Origin: Akkermansiaceae bacterium | Lineage (GTDB): Bacteria; Verrucomicrobiota; Verrucomicrobiia; Verrucomicrobiales; Akkermansiaceae | NCBI GenBank assembly: GCA_023301335.1 | Contig: JALZVA010000091.1 | Location: 1 to 6,551 of the forward strand | Length of the DNA stretch: 6,551 nucleotides | Direction: 5' to 3' | Shown here: positions 1 to 5,266 of the stretch, piece by piece | Numbering within the stretch: the first letter of the stretch is position 1 | Layout of the letters: each line of letters opens with the position of its first letter | Program-made: the position numbers and the translations under genes | The notes under the pieces: model-generated | Databases searched by the model: none | Seen by the model: only the letters and a program-made list of their open reading frames with translations | What the model was told of the DNA's origin: nothing

Positions 1-64
1 TTTTACACTACTAAACACTTAAACCACAGTCCACCATCGCCCTCCCGTCTAGGATGGCTATGCT

Positions 65-517
65 ATGACGTTCGCTAAAAAAAGAACCAATCTTCGAATT
101 CCCTCGATACCAACATTTCAAGTCTTCCATTACGACAATCAAATAATCATGAGAAAACAAGCAGCGCATTTCGAGCTATCTAAGGAGCCGTTGGTTTTTG
201 GTTTTTTTAGGAGCCTTTTCGCGGATAGAGGCCAATGCAAGTTATTGGAGGATCGTCTTATACTGAAAGGGACTAGAGCGAATCATGAGATTTTGTTCAG
301 CGATATCATCGAAGTAACTTGCAGGATGGCTCCTCGGCATTTGAAGCCGCTACCCATCTACTTTCTCGAAATTACGTTCAGTTGGAATCAGGGGAAGCAG
401 ACCCTGTCGCTGTTGCCCTACCGTTGGCACCCAGCCTATTGGTTGCCAACAAAAGGAAATAAGTTAACACGCGAATGGCTTGAACTCATCTGTGTAAGAG
501 CAAAGCCCTCTAAGTGA
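65..517 (+). CDS. Hypothetical protein, 150 aa, possible PH-like fold
   Basis: I do not recognise this protein. It has no signal peptide and no clear membrane helix, is rich in basic residues at the N-terminus (AKKRTNLR), and is probably cytoplasmic or membrane-associated. From about residue 58 onward it alternates short hydrophobic strands with turns (LLEDRLILKG, EILFSDIIEVTCR, YFLEITFSW, KQTLSLLPYRW) and ends in a helix (REWLELICVRAK). That strand-strand-helix order resembles bacterial PH-like domains, but this is inference from pattern only. The start at 65 is supported by AGGA at 51-54, 10 bases upstream. A second in-frame Met at residue 29 would give a shorter protein that still keeps the strand-rich part. 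The reverse-strand frame over its 3' end looks like a shadow. Existence of the gene is likely; its function is unknown. Confidence 0.6.
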   Translation: MTFAKKRTNLRIPSIPTFQVFHYDNQIIMRKQAAHFELSKEPLVFGFFRSLFADRGQCKLLEDRLILKGTRANHEILFSDIIEVTCRMAPRHLKPLPIYFLEITFSWNQGKQTLSLLPYRWHPAYWLPTKGNKLTREWLELICVRAKPSK

Positions 518-681
518 GTAAATAAAGAGAGCTCAATAAATAAAGGGACATAACTGAATGGCGCGGACTGAATAAGTCGTGAAATATGACGCCTTTCGCT
601 CTGAAAGCTTGTTTTTGAATTCACAGTCTTAATCTTCGCTAAGTAGCACATTCACTCTAACGTTCATCGAAATACATTCTA

Positions 682-1569
682 ATGAAGATATCTCTATTAA
701 GTTTACTATTGTTTACACTGGTTATTGGATGTAAAAATGACTCTAGTGAAAACACACAAATCATGTCTCTTAACGTAAATAACACATGGACGTCGGATGA
801 GCTTAAAGATGGCGACATCACAGCTATTCAGCAAAGAGTGCTAGATGACCCAAGCTATATTAAGGAACGAGATTATCTAGGTGACACCCCGCTGCTGATT
901 GCTGTCTCATTTGGTAACCTCGAATTGGTGAAATTCTTACTCAAGCATAATTCTAACCCAAATGTAGAGGTTGACGATGGATACACATGTATTTTGAGTG
1001 CAATTGAATCTGAAATGGATGAATCGACAATGATCGTTGCCGAATTGATAAAGGCTGGAGCCGACATCCACGGCATAGGTATAAATGGCTGGACTCCACT
1101 CCATATGGCAGTAGCGCGAGGACAAATAGAAAAGGCAATTCTATTAATTAATGCTGGCGCAGATGTTAATCGTAGAAAGGAGATAGATGGTTCAGAAACT
1201 CCGTTGATGGAAGCTGCGGATATAGGCCATCTCTCAATGGTGCGTCTCTTGCTAGCGAGCGGTGCAAATCCATCTATGCGAGACACGATGGATAACCGAA
1301 CTTCACTGGAGATAGCTAAGAATGCAGCCAAAGGCCCTGATCCTGACGTTATTAATTATTTGAATGAAGAAGGCATGCAAATTGATAGCGATGAATTATT
1401 TAATGAGATGGATCTACCTACTGATCAATTGGAAATAATGAAGCAGGCCGTAAAAGATGTCGATATGGCTCAAAGCTATATTGAAGCTTCCAATGAATGC
1501 GTCAAGACAGGTAATCATGCTGAGGTTATCCGTATTTTGACAAACATCACCGATAAACCCCAAAGATAG
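682..1569 (+). CDS. Ankyrin-repeat lipoprotein, 295 aa
   Basis: This is a secreted lipoprotein with an ankyrin-repeat domain. The N-terminus has a short positive region, a leucine-rich core and a lipobox, VIGC, with the lipidated cysteine at residue 17. The residues after it (Lys, Asn) carry no Asp+2 inner-membrane retention signal, so outer-membrane anchoring is likely if the cell is Gram-negative. About four to five ankyrin repeats follow at roughly 66-96, 99-131, 135-166, 171-202 and a degenerate one at 205-230. The third is the clearest (GWTPLHMAVARGQIEKAILL, then INAGADVN). Residues 233-295 form a separate acidic, helical tail containing one Cys. Ankyrin domains bind other proteins; the partner here is unknown. 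No Shine-Dalgarno sequence precedes the ATG, and no neighbour is close enough to suggest an operon. The family call is firm; the role is not. Confidence 0.9.
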   Translation: MKISLLSLLLFTLVIGCKNDSSENTQIMSLNVNNTWTSDELKDGDITAIQQRVLDDPSYIKERDYLGDTPLLIAVSFGNLELVKFLLKHNSNPNVEVDDGYTCILSAIESEMDESTMIVAELIKAGADIHGIGINGWTPLHMAVARGQIEKAILLINAGADVNRRKEIDGSETPLMEAADIGHLSMVRLLLASGANPSMRDTMDNRTSLEIAKNAAKGPDPDVINYLNEEGMQIDSDELFNEMDLPTDQLEIMKQAVKDVDMAQSYIEASNECVKTGNHAEVIRILTNITDKPQR

Positions 1570-1615
1570 CTTCTCATCAGAGCGTTAGCAGAGCATGTGA
1601 GTTATCGATTGTTAA

Positions 1616-1652
1616 ATAACCCCTTCGTTTGGAGCGATAGAACGCGGGTTAT
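1616..1652. repeat. Imperfect inverted repeat after the ankyrin gene
   Basis: ATAACCC at 1616-1622 is the exact reverse complement of GGGTTAT at 1646-1652, with a 23-base loop. The same ATAAC can instead pair with GTTAT at 1601-1605, and GCGTT at 1582-1586 can pair with AACGC at 1641-1645 as an outer arm. It may be a transcript-end structure for the ankyrin gene, but no T-tract follows, so I do not call it an intrinsic terminator. Confidence 0.35.
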
Positions 1653-1667
1653 GCATGTTAGTTTACA

Positions 1668-1898
1668 CTAGTGAATAAAGAGCTGGTTCCCATATTTATG
1701 CGGCTCTGCTTGGGTGCTAAATTTCTGAAGTGTGACCTTGAGTTTTTTAGCAAGCTTACGAAGAACTCGTTCGCATACTTGGGACGCTCCACCAGAGGTT
1801 TCATGATAGGGAGCATTCTCTCTAAGTAGAGAAGAAATAGAGGCGATTGCTATTGTACCCTTGTGGACACCGAGTCCGATGAGGTATGGTATATTCAT
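1668..1898 (-). pseudogene. IS110-family transposase, N-terminal remnant with mutated catalytic residues
   Basis: The 76-residue reading frame resembles the N-terminal RuvC-like part of IS110-family DEDD transposases. The opening YLIGLGVHKGTIAIA corresponds to the usual IGLDVHKDTIAIA, the middle VLRKLAKKLKV to the usual RALRKLAKKL segment, and QAEPHKYG aligns without gaps to EAGPxGYG. Compared with the family (recalled, not aligned by computer), the first catalytic Asp is Gly (residue 10) and the conserved Glu of EAGP is Gln. The frame then stops at a TAG right after the GYG region, where intact members continue to about 300-400 residues. No further transposase sequence is visible on the minus strand at 1570-1667. 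It is therefore a truncated, inactive fossil. An expressed small protein is possible but less likely. Confidence 0.7.
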
Positions 1899-1920
1899 AA
1901 TGAGTTTAGGTATGAATATA
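1890..1920. repeat. Perfect 10-bp inverted repeat at the 5' edge of the IS110 remnant
   Basis: TATATTCATA at 1890-1899 is exactly the reverse complement of TATGAATATA at 1911-1920, with an 11-base loop. The left arm contains the remnant's start codon (complement of 1896-1898), and the right arm overlaps the -10 element of a plus-strand promoter candidate. It could be an operator, an RNA hairpin or part of the old element's end. The repeat is directly visible; its role is inferred. Confidence 0.6.
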
Positions 1921-1922
1921 AT
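1894..1922 (+). promoter_or_regulatory. Sigma70-like promoter candidate upstream of the zinc-ribbon gene
   Basis: A perfect TATAAT lies at 1917-1922, and TTCATA at 1894-1899 (4 of 6 matches to TTGACA) lies 17 bases upstream of it. Transcription would begin near 1929 and give a leader of about 110 bases before the ATG at 2041. The elements overlap a 10-bp inverted repeat, so a dimeric regulator could block it. The region is AT-rich, so a chance match is possible. Confidence 0.45.
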
Positions 1923-2040
1923 ACTGGATTAGTTTCTAAGACCTTGTATTTTTGAAATAACGCGCGGAAACCTTGAACGCATCGTTAATTCTAACTAATG
2001 CTGAAGTTTTAAGCCTCAGCTATGTAACCTTTGTAAAAAA
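1899..2040. other. Gene-free leader, possibly the old non-coding end of the IS110 element
   Basis: No coding frame is visible in these 142 bases. They lie immediately upstream of the transposase remnant in its own orientation, which is where IS110-group elements carry the non-coding left end that encodes the bridge RNA. A small hairpin can form at 2000-2020 (GCTGA paired with TCAGC), just before the zinc-ribbon start. The stretch probably also serves as the 5' leader of that gene. Identity as an IS110 end is inference only. Confidence 0.25.
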
Positions 2041-2496
2041 ATGAAATGCCCACGAGACAACACAACACTTGTTCCCCATAAAAAAGGGAATATAGACATT
2101 CACTTTTGCCAAGAGTGCCATGGCTTTTTTCTTCCTTTAGAGCAGAAGTCCGCAGCACAGCTCGAAATGTTACTAAAAAAACAATTTACGAGTGCTCAAA
2201 GTGATTCAGCTATCAATCCACAATCGGGTAGTTCAATGAAGAGATTTGAATATCGGAAAGTGACTCTTGATTATTGTCCCGATAGCCATTCAATTTGGTT
2301 TGATCGTGGGGAATATTCAAAGATTTTAGCCTTTAAGAGCACAAAATCTAAGATTACAGGAAATAAAAGTGATTCTAGTTCTTGGAGTGTCGTAGACGTG
2401 GTGTCAGCTCCTTTAGATATTTTAGATCTATCAGGAGATGTCATTGGTGCAGTGGGGGATTTGGTAGGTGACCTTATTTCTGGAATTGATTTCTAG
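2041..2496 (+). CDS. zf-TFIIB-type zinc-ribbon protein, 151 aa
   Basis: The N-terminus matches the zf-TFIIB-like zinc-ribbon family: MKCPRDNTTLVP opens it and FCQECHGFFLP follows. Likely metal ligands are Cys3, Cys23 and Cys26, with Asp6 standing where a Cys is usual. A second, degenerate half-repeat at about 74-91 reads LDYCPDSHSIWFDRGE, which keeps the typical W-F/L-D-R-G-E signature but has Ser/His instead of the second Cys of the knuckle. Residues 110-151 form a hydrophobic tail rich in Gly and Asp, ending GDLVGDLISGIDF, without basic residues. Such tails occur in other family members, and the function is not established. There is no signal peptide, so the protein is probably cytoplasmic. 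The start is the ATG after a run of A with no Shine-Dalgarno sequence, and it coincides with the conserved MKCP opening. Confidence 0.82.
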   Translation: MKCPRDNTTLVPHKKGNIDIHFCQECHGFFLPLEQKSAAQLEMLLKKQFTSAQSDSAINPQSGSSMKRFEYRKVTLDYCPDSHSIWFDRGEYSKILAFKSTKSKITGNKSDSSSWSVVDVVSAPLDILDLSGDVIGAVGDLVGDLISGIDF

Positions 2497-2648
2497 AATA
2501 AACAGCGAACATCGATTCGTTACTGGGCTTTGAAATCAAAATTTTATTAATGCTTATGAACCTTAAATTGAAGTCAGCATTCTCTCTTACTGATTGGGCA
2601 GTTTTTTTTATGAAGCATAAATGGCAAACAATTTTAGTGAAGTTGGTC

Positions 2649-2656
2649 GAGAGGTG
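2649..2656 (+). promoter_or_regulatory. Ribosome binding site that sets the start of the secreted protein
   Basis: GAGAGGTG ends 10 bases before the ATG at 2667. It is one of the few good Shine-Dalgarno sequences in the window. It favours 2667 over the in-frame ATGs at 2550 and 2610, which would bury the signal peptide, and over the ATG at 2694. Confidence 0.6.
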
Positions 2657-2666
2657 TGAAACGACT

Positions 2667-3206
2667 ATGCTGCTGCGCTCACTTAAGAATACAATGGTTC
2701 GATTTTTTATCTTTGCATTACTCTCATCGCCAGTATTCGCAGAAAATGAAGAGTCAAAAATTATTGGTTCTTGGCGCTCCGATGCTAAAGCTACGCATGC
2801 CTATCTCGACAAGCATGCAAAATTCACAGATTATCAAAAGAAGGCATTTGCTAATTTTTTCGGGAAAGTAGTGATAACTTTTAAATCTGACGGGACAGGC
2901 ACTATGTTGACGGAAGCTTTTACAATCCCAAAGAAAGGTGGCGGTGAGTTTGAGATGAAAGCTGCCAATTTGAGTTTCACTTTTAAGGTTTTAGACTCAA
3001 GTGAATCACAGATCGTGATTAAGAGTGATATGAAGGAATCCCTTTTCGATGATTACCCGTTCGCGCTTTTAAAATTTGAGGATGACGACACTTATTCTGT
3101 TTCTTTATCAGATGGTATTTCTGAAATTAATGGACGAGAGTTTTTTAAACGTATTAAGGCCACTGATAAGGGACAAGGTGCTGATAGACCACTAAGCGTC
3201 GAGTAG
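2667..3206 (+). CDS. Secreted lipocalin-like protein, 179 aa
   Basis: An exported protein of unknown function. From the chosen start it has a basic n-region (R4, K7, R12), a hydrophobic core (FFIFALL) and a signal peptidase I site after SPVFA, giving a mature protein from about residue 26. The mature part begins with IIGSW and continues with strand pairs such as VVITFKSDGTGTML, LSFTFKVLD, QIVIKSD and TYSVSLSD, ending in REFFKRI. A Gly-x-Trp near the start followed by a Phe-x-x-Asp-Gly-Thr turn is typical of small lipocalin-like beta-barrel proteins, so I infer that fold. The reading frame is open back to 2550, but the upstream residues are not signal-like, and the ribosome binding site at 2649-2656 supports 2667. 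No Cys lies at the cleavage site, so it is not a lipoprotein. It sits alone in transcription terms. Confidence 0.75.
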   Translation: MLLRSLKNTMVRFFIFALLSSPVFAENEESKIIGSWRSDAKATHAYLDKHAKFTDYQKKAFANFFGKVVITFKSDGTGTMLTEAFTIPKKGGGEFEMKAANLSFTFKVLDSSESQIVIKSDMKESLFDDYPFALLKFEDDDTYSVSLSDGISEINGREFFKRIKATDKGQGADRPLSVE

Positions 3207-3285
3207 TTTACTTTAATTATGGTTTTAGCCTGTAACCTGTTCGCTACCATTCGACTTTAGTTGTGATTAGGCCATTTCTGACACT

Positions 3286-3648
3286 ATGCTAAAAAATATC
3301 ACATTCACTGGTTGGGTCAGGTTAGCCTTACTATTCGGGTTGCCGGCATGTGTTTGTCTAGTTGTCGGGGGATCTGAGGTGCCTGCGGACATCCTTCCTT
3401 TGCCGATAATCCTTCTAAGTGCTTTTGGTGTGTATCGTGCTCCGATTGATACTTCACGTGTGATGCTCGTAATTGTGGGGGTGATGACTGGGCATTCTCT
3501 TTTCTATTCACATATGGATATGAAGAACCCTCATATTAATAATCCCTTTGATTCGATGGTTTCAATGTGGGTTTCATATACGCCCTTATTACTGATTTTG
3601 TTATGCTTCCTCATTCTCGCATTTTCCAAAGAGGGGGAACAAACTTAG
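3286..3648 (+). CDS. Small integral membrane protein, 120 aa, four predicted helices
   Basis: I do not recognise the family. Hydrophobic segments fit four membrane helices at about residues 10-28, 34-50, 57-75 and 93-113. The loop at 76-92 contains His76, Asp78, Lys80 and His83, and a short charged C-terminal tail (SKEGEQT) follows. The even number of helices places both ends on the same side. Cys22 and Cys24 lie within helix 1. It starts 79 bases after the lipocalin-like gene, with no Shine-Dalgarno sequence and no obvious terminator between, so cotranscription is possible. The low-complexity hydrophobicity makes a functional guess unsafe. Confidence 0.65.
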   Translation: MLKNITFTGWVRLALLFGLPACVCLVVGGSEVPADILPLPIILLSAFGVYRAPIDTSRVMLVIVGVMTGHSLFYSHMDMKNPHINNPFDSMVSMWVSYTPLLLILLCFLILAFSKEGEQT

Positions 3649-3739
3649 ATCTATGAGTTCTGTTTTTTGAAATTTTTAGCTCCAGAGCGAGCCCTTTCTA
3701 AGCTAAATTTAGAGAATAAAAAATTATGCTGCAATCATA

Positions 3740-3764
3740 GGTCTCTAGTAAGAGATCTATTTTA
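3740..3764 (+). terminator. Candidate intrinsic terminator downstream of the membrane protein gene
   Basis: A 7-pair stem (3740-3746 with 3751-3757, including one G-T wobble at 3741/3756) closes an AGTA tetraloop and is followed by TATTTTAT. The stem is not GC-rich and the T-run is interrupted, so strength is uncertain. Its left arm also takes part in a longer, mutually exclusive pairing with 3805-3815. Confidence 0.4.
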
Positions 3765-3815
3765 TATGAATACTTTAGTCTTCAGTTTCTTCTCCATAGA
3801 GAAGCTTACTAGGGA
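3742..3815. repeat. Long inverted repeat with a nested hairpin between convergent genes
   Basis: Bases 3742-3752 can pair with 3805-3815 over 11 positions (CTAGTAAG/CTTACTAG core plus one G-T wobble). Directly inside the right arm lies a perfect 6-bp hairpin, CTTCTC at 3789-3794 and GAGAAG at 3799-3804 with a CATA loop, positioned to stack on the outer stem. The outer stem excludes both the local hairpin at 3740-3757 and the one at 3812-3830. It may be a bidirectional transcript-end structure or a small structured RNA. Confidence 0.45.
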
Positions 3816-3830
3816 AATGCTTATTCTCCC
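3812..3830 (-). terminator. Hairpin just after the dehydrogenase stop codon
   Basis: GGGA at 3812-3815 pairs with TCCC at 3827-3830, and after a bulged C at 3826 AAT (3816-3818) pairs with ATT (3823-3825), leaving a 4-base loop. It begins 7 bases beyond the minus-strand stop codon. On the minus strand no real T-tract follows, so it may end or protect the transcript rather than act as a classic terminator. Confidence 0.3.
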
Positions 3831-3837
3831 GAACATA

Positions 3838-5070
3838 CTATGCCTCTGCGACAGAAAATGTGCGTGCTTGCTCGGGGCTTAGTTCTATGCAGGTCCATGG
3901 AAGGCCATGTGCTTCGAGGTCCGCCATGAATGGGTCGGGATCGTTTTGTTCCATGTTCCAGACTCCGGCCTGTGTGGCCCAGGTTCCTTCAAGAAGTAAT
4001 TTGGCGCCGATCATTGCGGGGACTCCAGTGGTGTAGGAGACGCCCTGGGAGCCGACTTCTTCGAAGCATTGTTCATGGTCGCAGATATTATAAACATAGA
4101 CGGCTTTTTCTTCTCCATCTTTGATCCCACGGATGATGCAGCCGATGCAGGTTTTCCCAGTAGTGGATTTCCCTAAGTCTCCGGGATCGGGGAGGACGGC
4201 TTTGAGAAATTGGAGAGGAATGATTTTTTGTCCGTGGTATTCTACTTCGTCGATGCGGGTCATGCCGACATTTTGAAGGACTTCGAGATGCTTGATATAA
4301 GCGTCTGAAAAGGACATCCAGAATTGGGCACGTTTAATGGTTGGGATGTGCTTGGTTAAGGACTCCATTTCCTCGTGGTACATTCGGTAGATGCTGAACT
4401 CGCCCAGTCCTTCTGGGCAGGTGAAGGTGGCGGAGGTAGAGAGTGCGGGGGTTTCCTGAAAAGCGCCGTCTTCCCAGTGGCGACAGCGGGCAGTGACCTC
4501 TCGGATGTTAATCTCAGGGTTGAAGTTTGTGGCGAAGGCTTGGCCGTGGTCGCCCCCATTAACATCGATGATGTCGAGGTATTCTATGGTGTCAAAGTGA
4601 TGCTTTAAAGCCCATGCCGTAAAGACATTGGTCACGCCGGGGTCGAAGCCCGAGCCAAGCAGTGCCTTCAGTCCCGCTTTTTCGAATTTATCTTGATAAG
4701 CCCACTGCCAGTGGTACTCGAATTTTGCTTCCTCAGGAGGTTCATAATTTGCGGTGTCGAGGTAGTGGACACCAGTTTCTAAGCACGCATCCATGAGGGC
4801 GAGATCTTGGTAGGGAAGGGCGACGTTGATGAGCAAGGAAGGGTTCTCTTCTTTTAAGAGGGCGACAGTCATGGGGACGAGGTCAGCGTCAATCTGTGCG
4901 GTTTTGATGATCACCCCCGTGCGTTCTTTCACAGAGGCTGCGATGGCATCGCACTTAGCCAGAGTGCGTGACGCGAGCACGATTTCCGTAAATACTGAGG
5001 AAAGTTGTGCACATTTATGTGCGACGACTGAGCCAACGCCGCCAGCTCCGATGATGATTATTTTAGACAT
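3838..5070 (-). CDS. Carboxynorspermidine/carboxyspermidine dehydrogenase-like protein (saccharopine dehydrogenase family), 410 aa
   Basis: A cytoplasmic reductase of the saccharopine dehydrogenase-like superfamily. Family members of this type condense L-aspartate semialdehyde with putrescine or 1,3-diaminopropane, using NADPH, to form carboxyspermidine or carboxynorspermidine, which a decarboxylase (NspC/CASDC) then converts to the triamine. Residues 4-13 form the Rossmann nucleotide loop, GAGGVG. The ASRT at 33-36, after the second strand, suggests NADP(H) rather than NAD(H). Other features in line with the family are LPYQDLALMDACLETGVHYL at 85-104, GFDPGVTNVF at 141-150, SQGVSYTTGVPA at 341-352 and the C-terminal WNMEQNDPDPFM at 371-382. 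The length is normal. A lysine-pathway saccharopine dehydrogenase is the main alternative, which the C-terminal motif argues against. No decarboxylase partner lies in the window. The ATG lacks a Shine-Dalgarno sequence but sits exactly at the conserved MSKIIIIGAG opening. Its composition is richer in G+C than the small genes to its left. Confidence 0.85.
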   Translation of the reverse strand: MSKIIIIGAGGVGSVVAHKCAQLSSVFTEIVLASRTLAKCDAIAASVKERTGVIIKTAQIDADLVPMTVALLKEENPSLLINVALPYQDLALMDACLETGVHYLDTANYEPPEEAKFEYHWQWAYQDKFEKAGLKALLGSGFDPGVTNVFTAWALKHHFDTIEYLDIIDVNGGDHGQAFATNFNPEINIREVTARCRHWEDGAFQETPALSTSATFTCPEGLGEFSIYRMYHEEMESLTKHIPTIKRAQFWMSFSDAYIKHLEVLQNVGMTRIDEVEYHGQKIIPLQFLKAVLPDPGDLGKSTTGKTCIGCIIRGIKDGEEKAVYVYNICDHEQCFEEVGSQGVSYTTGVPAMIGAKLLLEGTWATQAGVWNMEQNDPDPFMADLEAHGLPWTCIELSPEQARTFSVAEA

Positions 5071-5092
5071 AAAATGACAATTGGATCGTGTG

Positions 5093-5197
5093 ATAGGAGG
5101 CTAAAAGTGTGTGAAATAGGGAAAAACTCCAGTTAAAAAATAGCGGAAACTAAATTCTCTTCTAGAGTGGCTCATAGGGAGGCTAGTGGGAGTGTGT
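5093..5197. repeat. Degenerate direct repeat in the divergent promoter region
   Basis: ATAGGAGGCTA at 5093-5103 followed by AGTGTGT at 5106-5112 recurs as ATAGGGAGGCTA at 5174-5185 followed by AGTGTGT at 5191-5197, 81 bases later. Both copies sit between the divergent dehydrogenase and EIIA starts. They may be paired regulator sites or a small ancestral duplication. Each contains a strong Shine-Dalgarno-like run (AGGAGG, AGGGAGG), but only tiny GTG frames of 9 and 7 codons follow. Confidence 0.4.
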
Positions 5198-5215
5198 TTA
5201 TGGGGTTGAAATGTC

Positions 5216-5245
5216 TTGCTAAGCGGCGAGAGAGGCTTATATAAA
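5216..5245 (+). promoter_or_regulatory. Promoter candidate for the EIIA-argS operon
   Basis: TTGCTA at 5216-5221 (4 of 6 matches to TTGACA) is followed by TATATA at 5238-5243 (16-base spacer) or TATAAA at 5240-5245 (18-base spacer). Transcription would start near 5250, leaving a leader of under 20 bases before the EIIA start. Such a short leader would account for the lack of a normal ribosome binding site. The -10 region is also a small palindrome, GGCTT at 5234-5238 with AAGCC at 5245-5249. Confidence 0.4.
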
Positions 5246-5266
5246 AGCCGAGCCGAAAAGCTCTAT

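Noticed and set aside
436..651. 71-codon reverse-strand frame over the end of the first gene and the next spacer
   Set aside because: No ribosome binding site, no recognisable motif, and it overlaps a better-supported plus-strand gene.
873..1331. 152-codon reverse-strand frame inside the ankyrin gene
   Set aside because: It lies fully antisense to a gene with clear lipobox and ankyrin repeats, and its own translation shows no family feature.
2589..2609. Terminator with an eight-T tract
   Set aside because: The stem before the T-run is only ACTG/CAGT, 4 bp, too weak for a convincing intrinsic terminator.
2550..2666. N-terminal extension of the secreted protein
   Set aside because: Starting at 2550 would place the signal peptide about 50 residues inside the protein; the ribosome binding site at 2649-2656 supports 2667.
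518..3285. Integron cassette array
   Set aside because: Gene layout (small, same-strand, single genes) and a GCGTTAGC at 1582-1589 recall attC sites, but no spacer shows the paired RYYYAAC/GTTRRRY ends with an imperfect palindrome between, and the spacers do not resemble each other.
3667..3882. 71-codon plus-strand frame starting with TTG
   Set aside because: It crosses the hairpin region and the 3' end of the dehydrogenase, has no ribosome binding site and no protein-like pattern.
4356..4608. Frames on both strands within the dehydrogenase
   Set aside because: They are shadows of a long conserved coding sequence; the low-complexity Gly/Pro stretches arise from its codon pattern.
5228..5263. 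Ribosome 'jump' over two small hairpins to reach the EIIA start
   Set aside because: GAGAGAGG at 5228-5235 lies 31 bases before the start with two small hairpins between, but the same stretch reads better as the promoter's -10 region, so it may not be transcribed.
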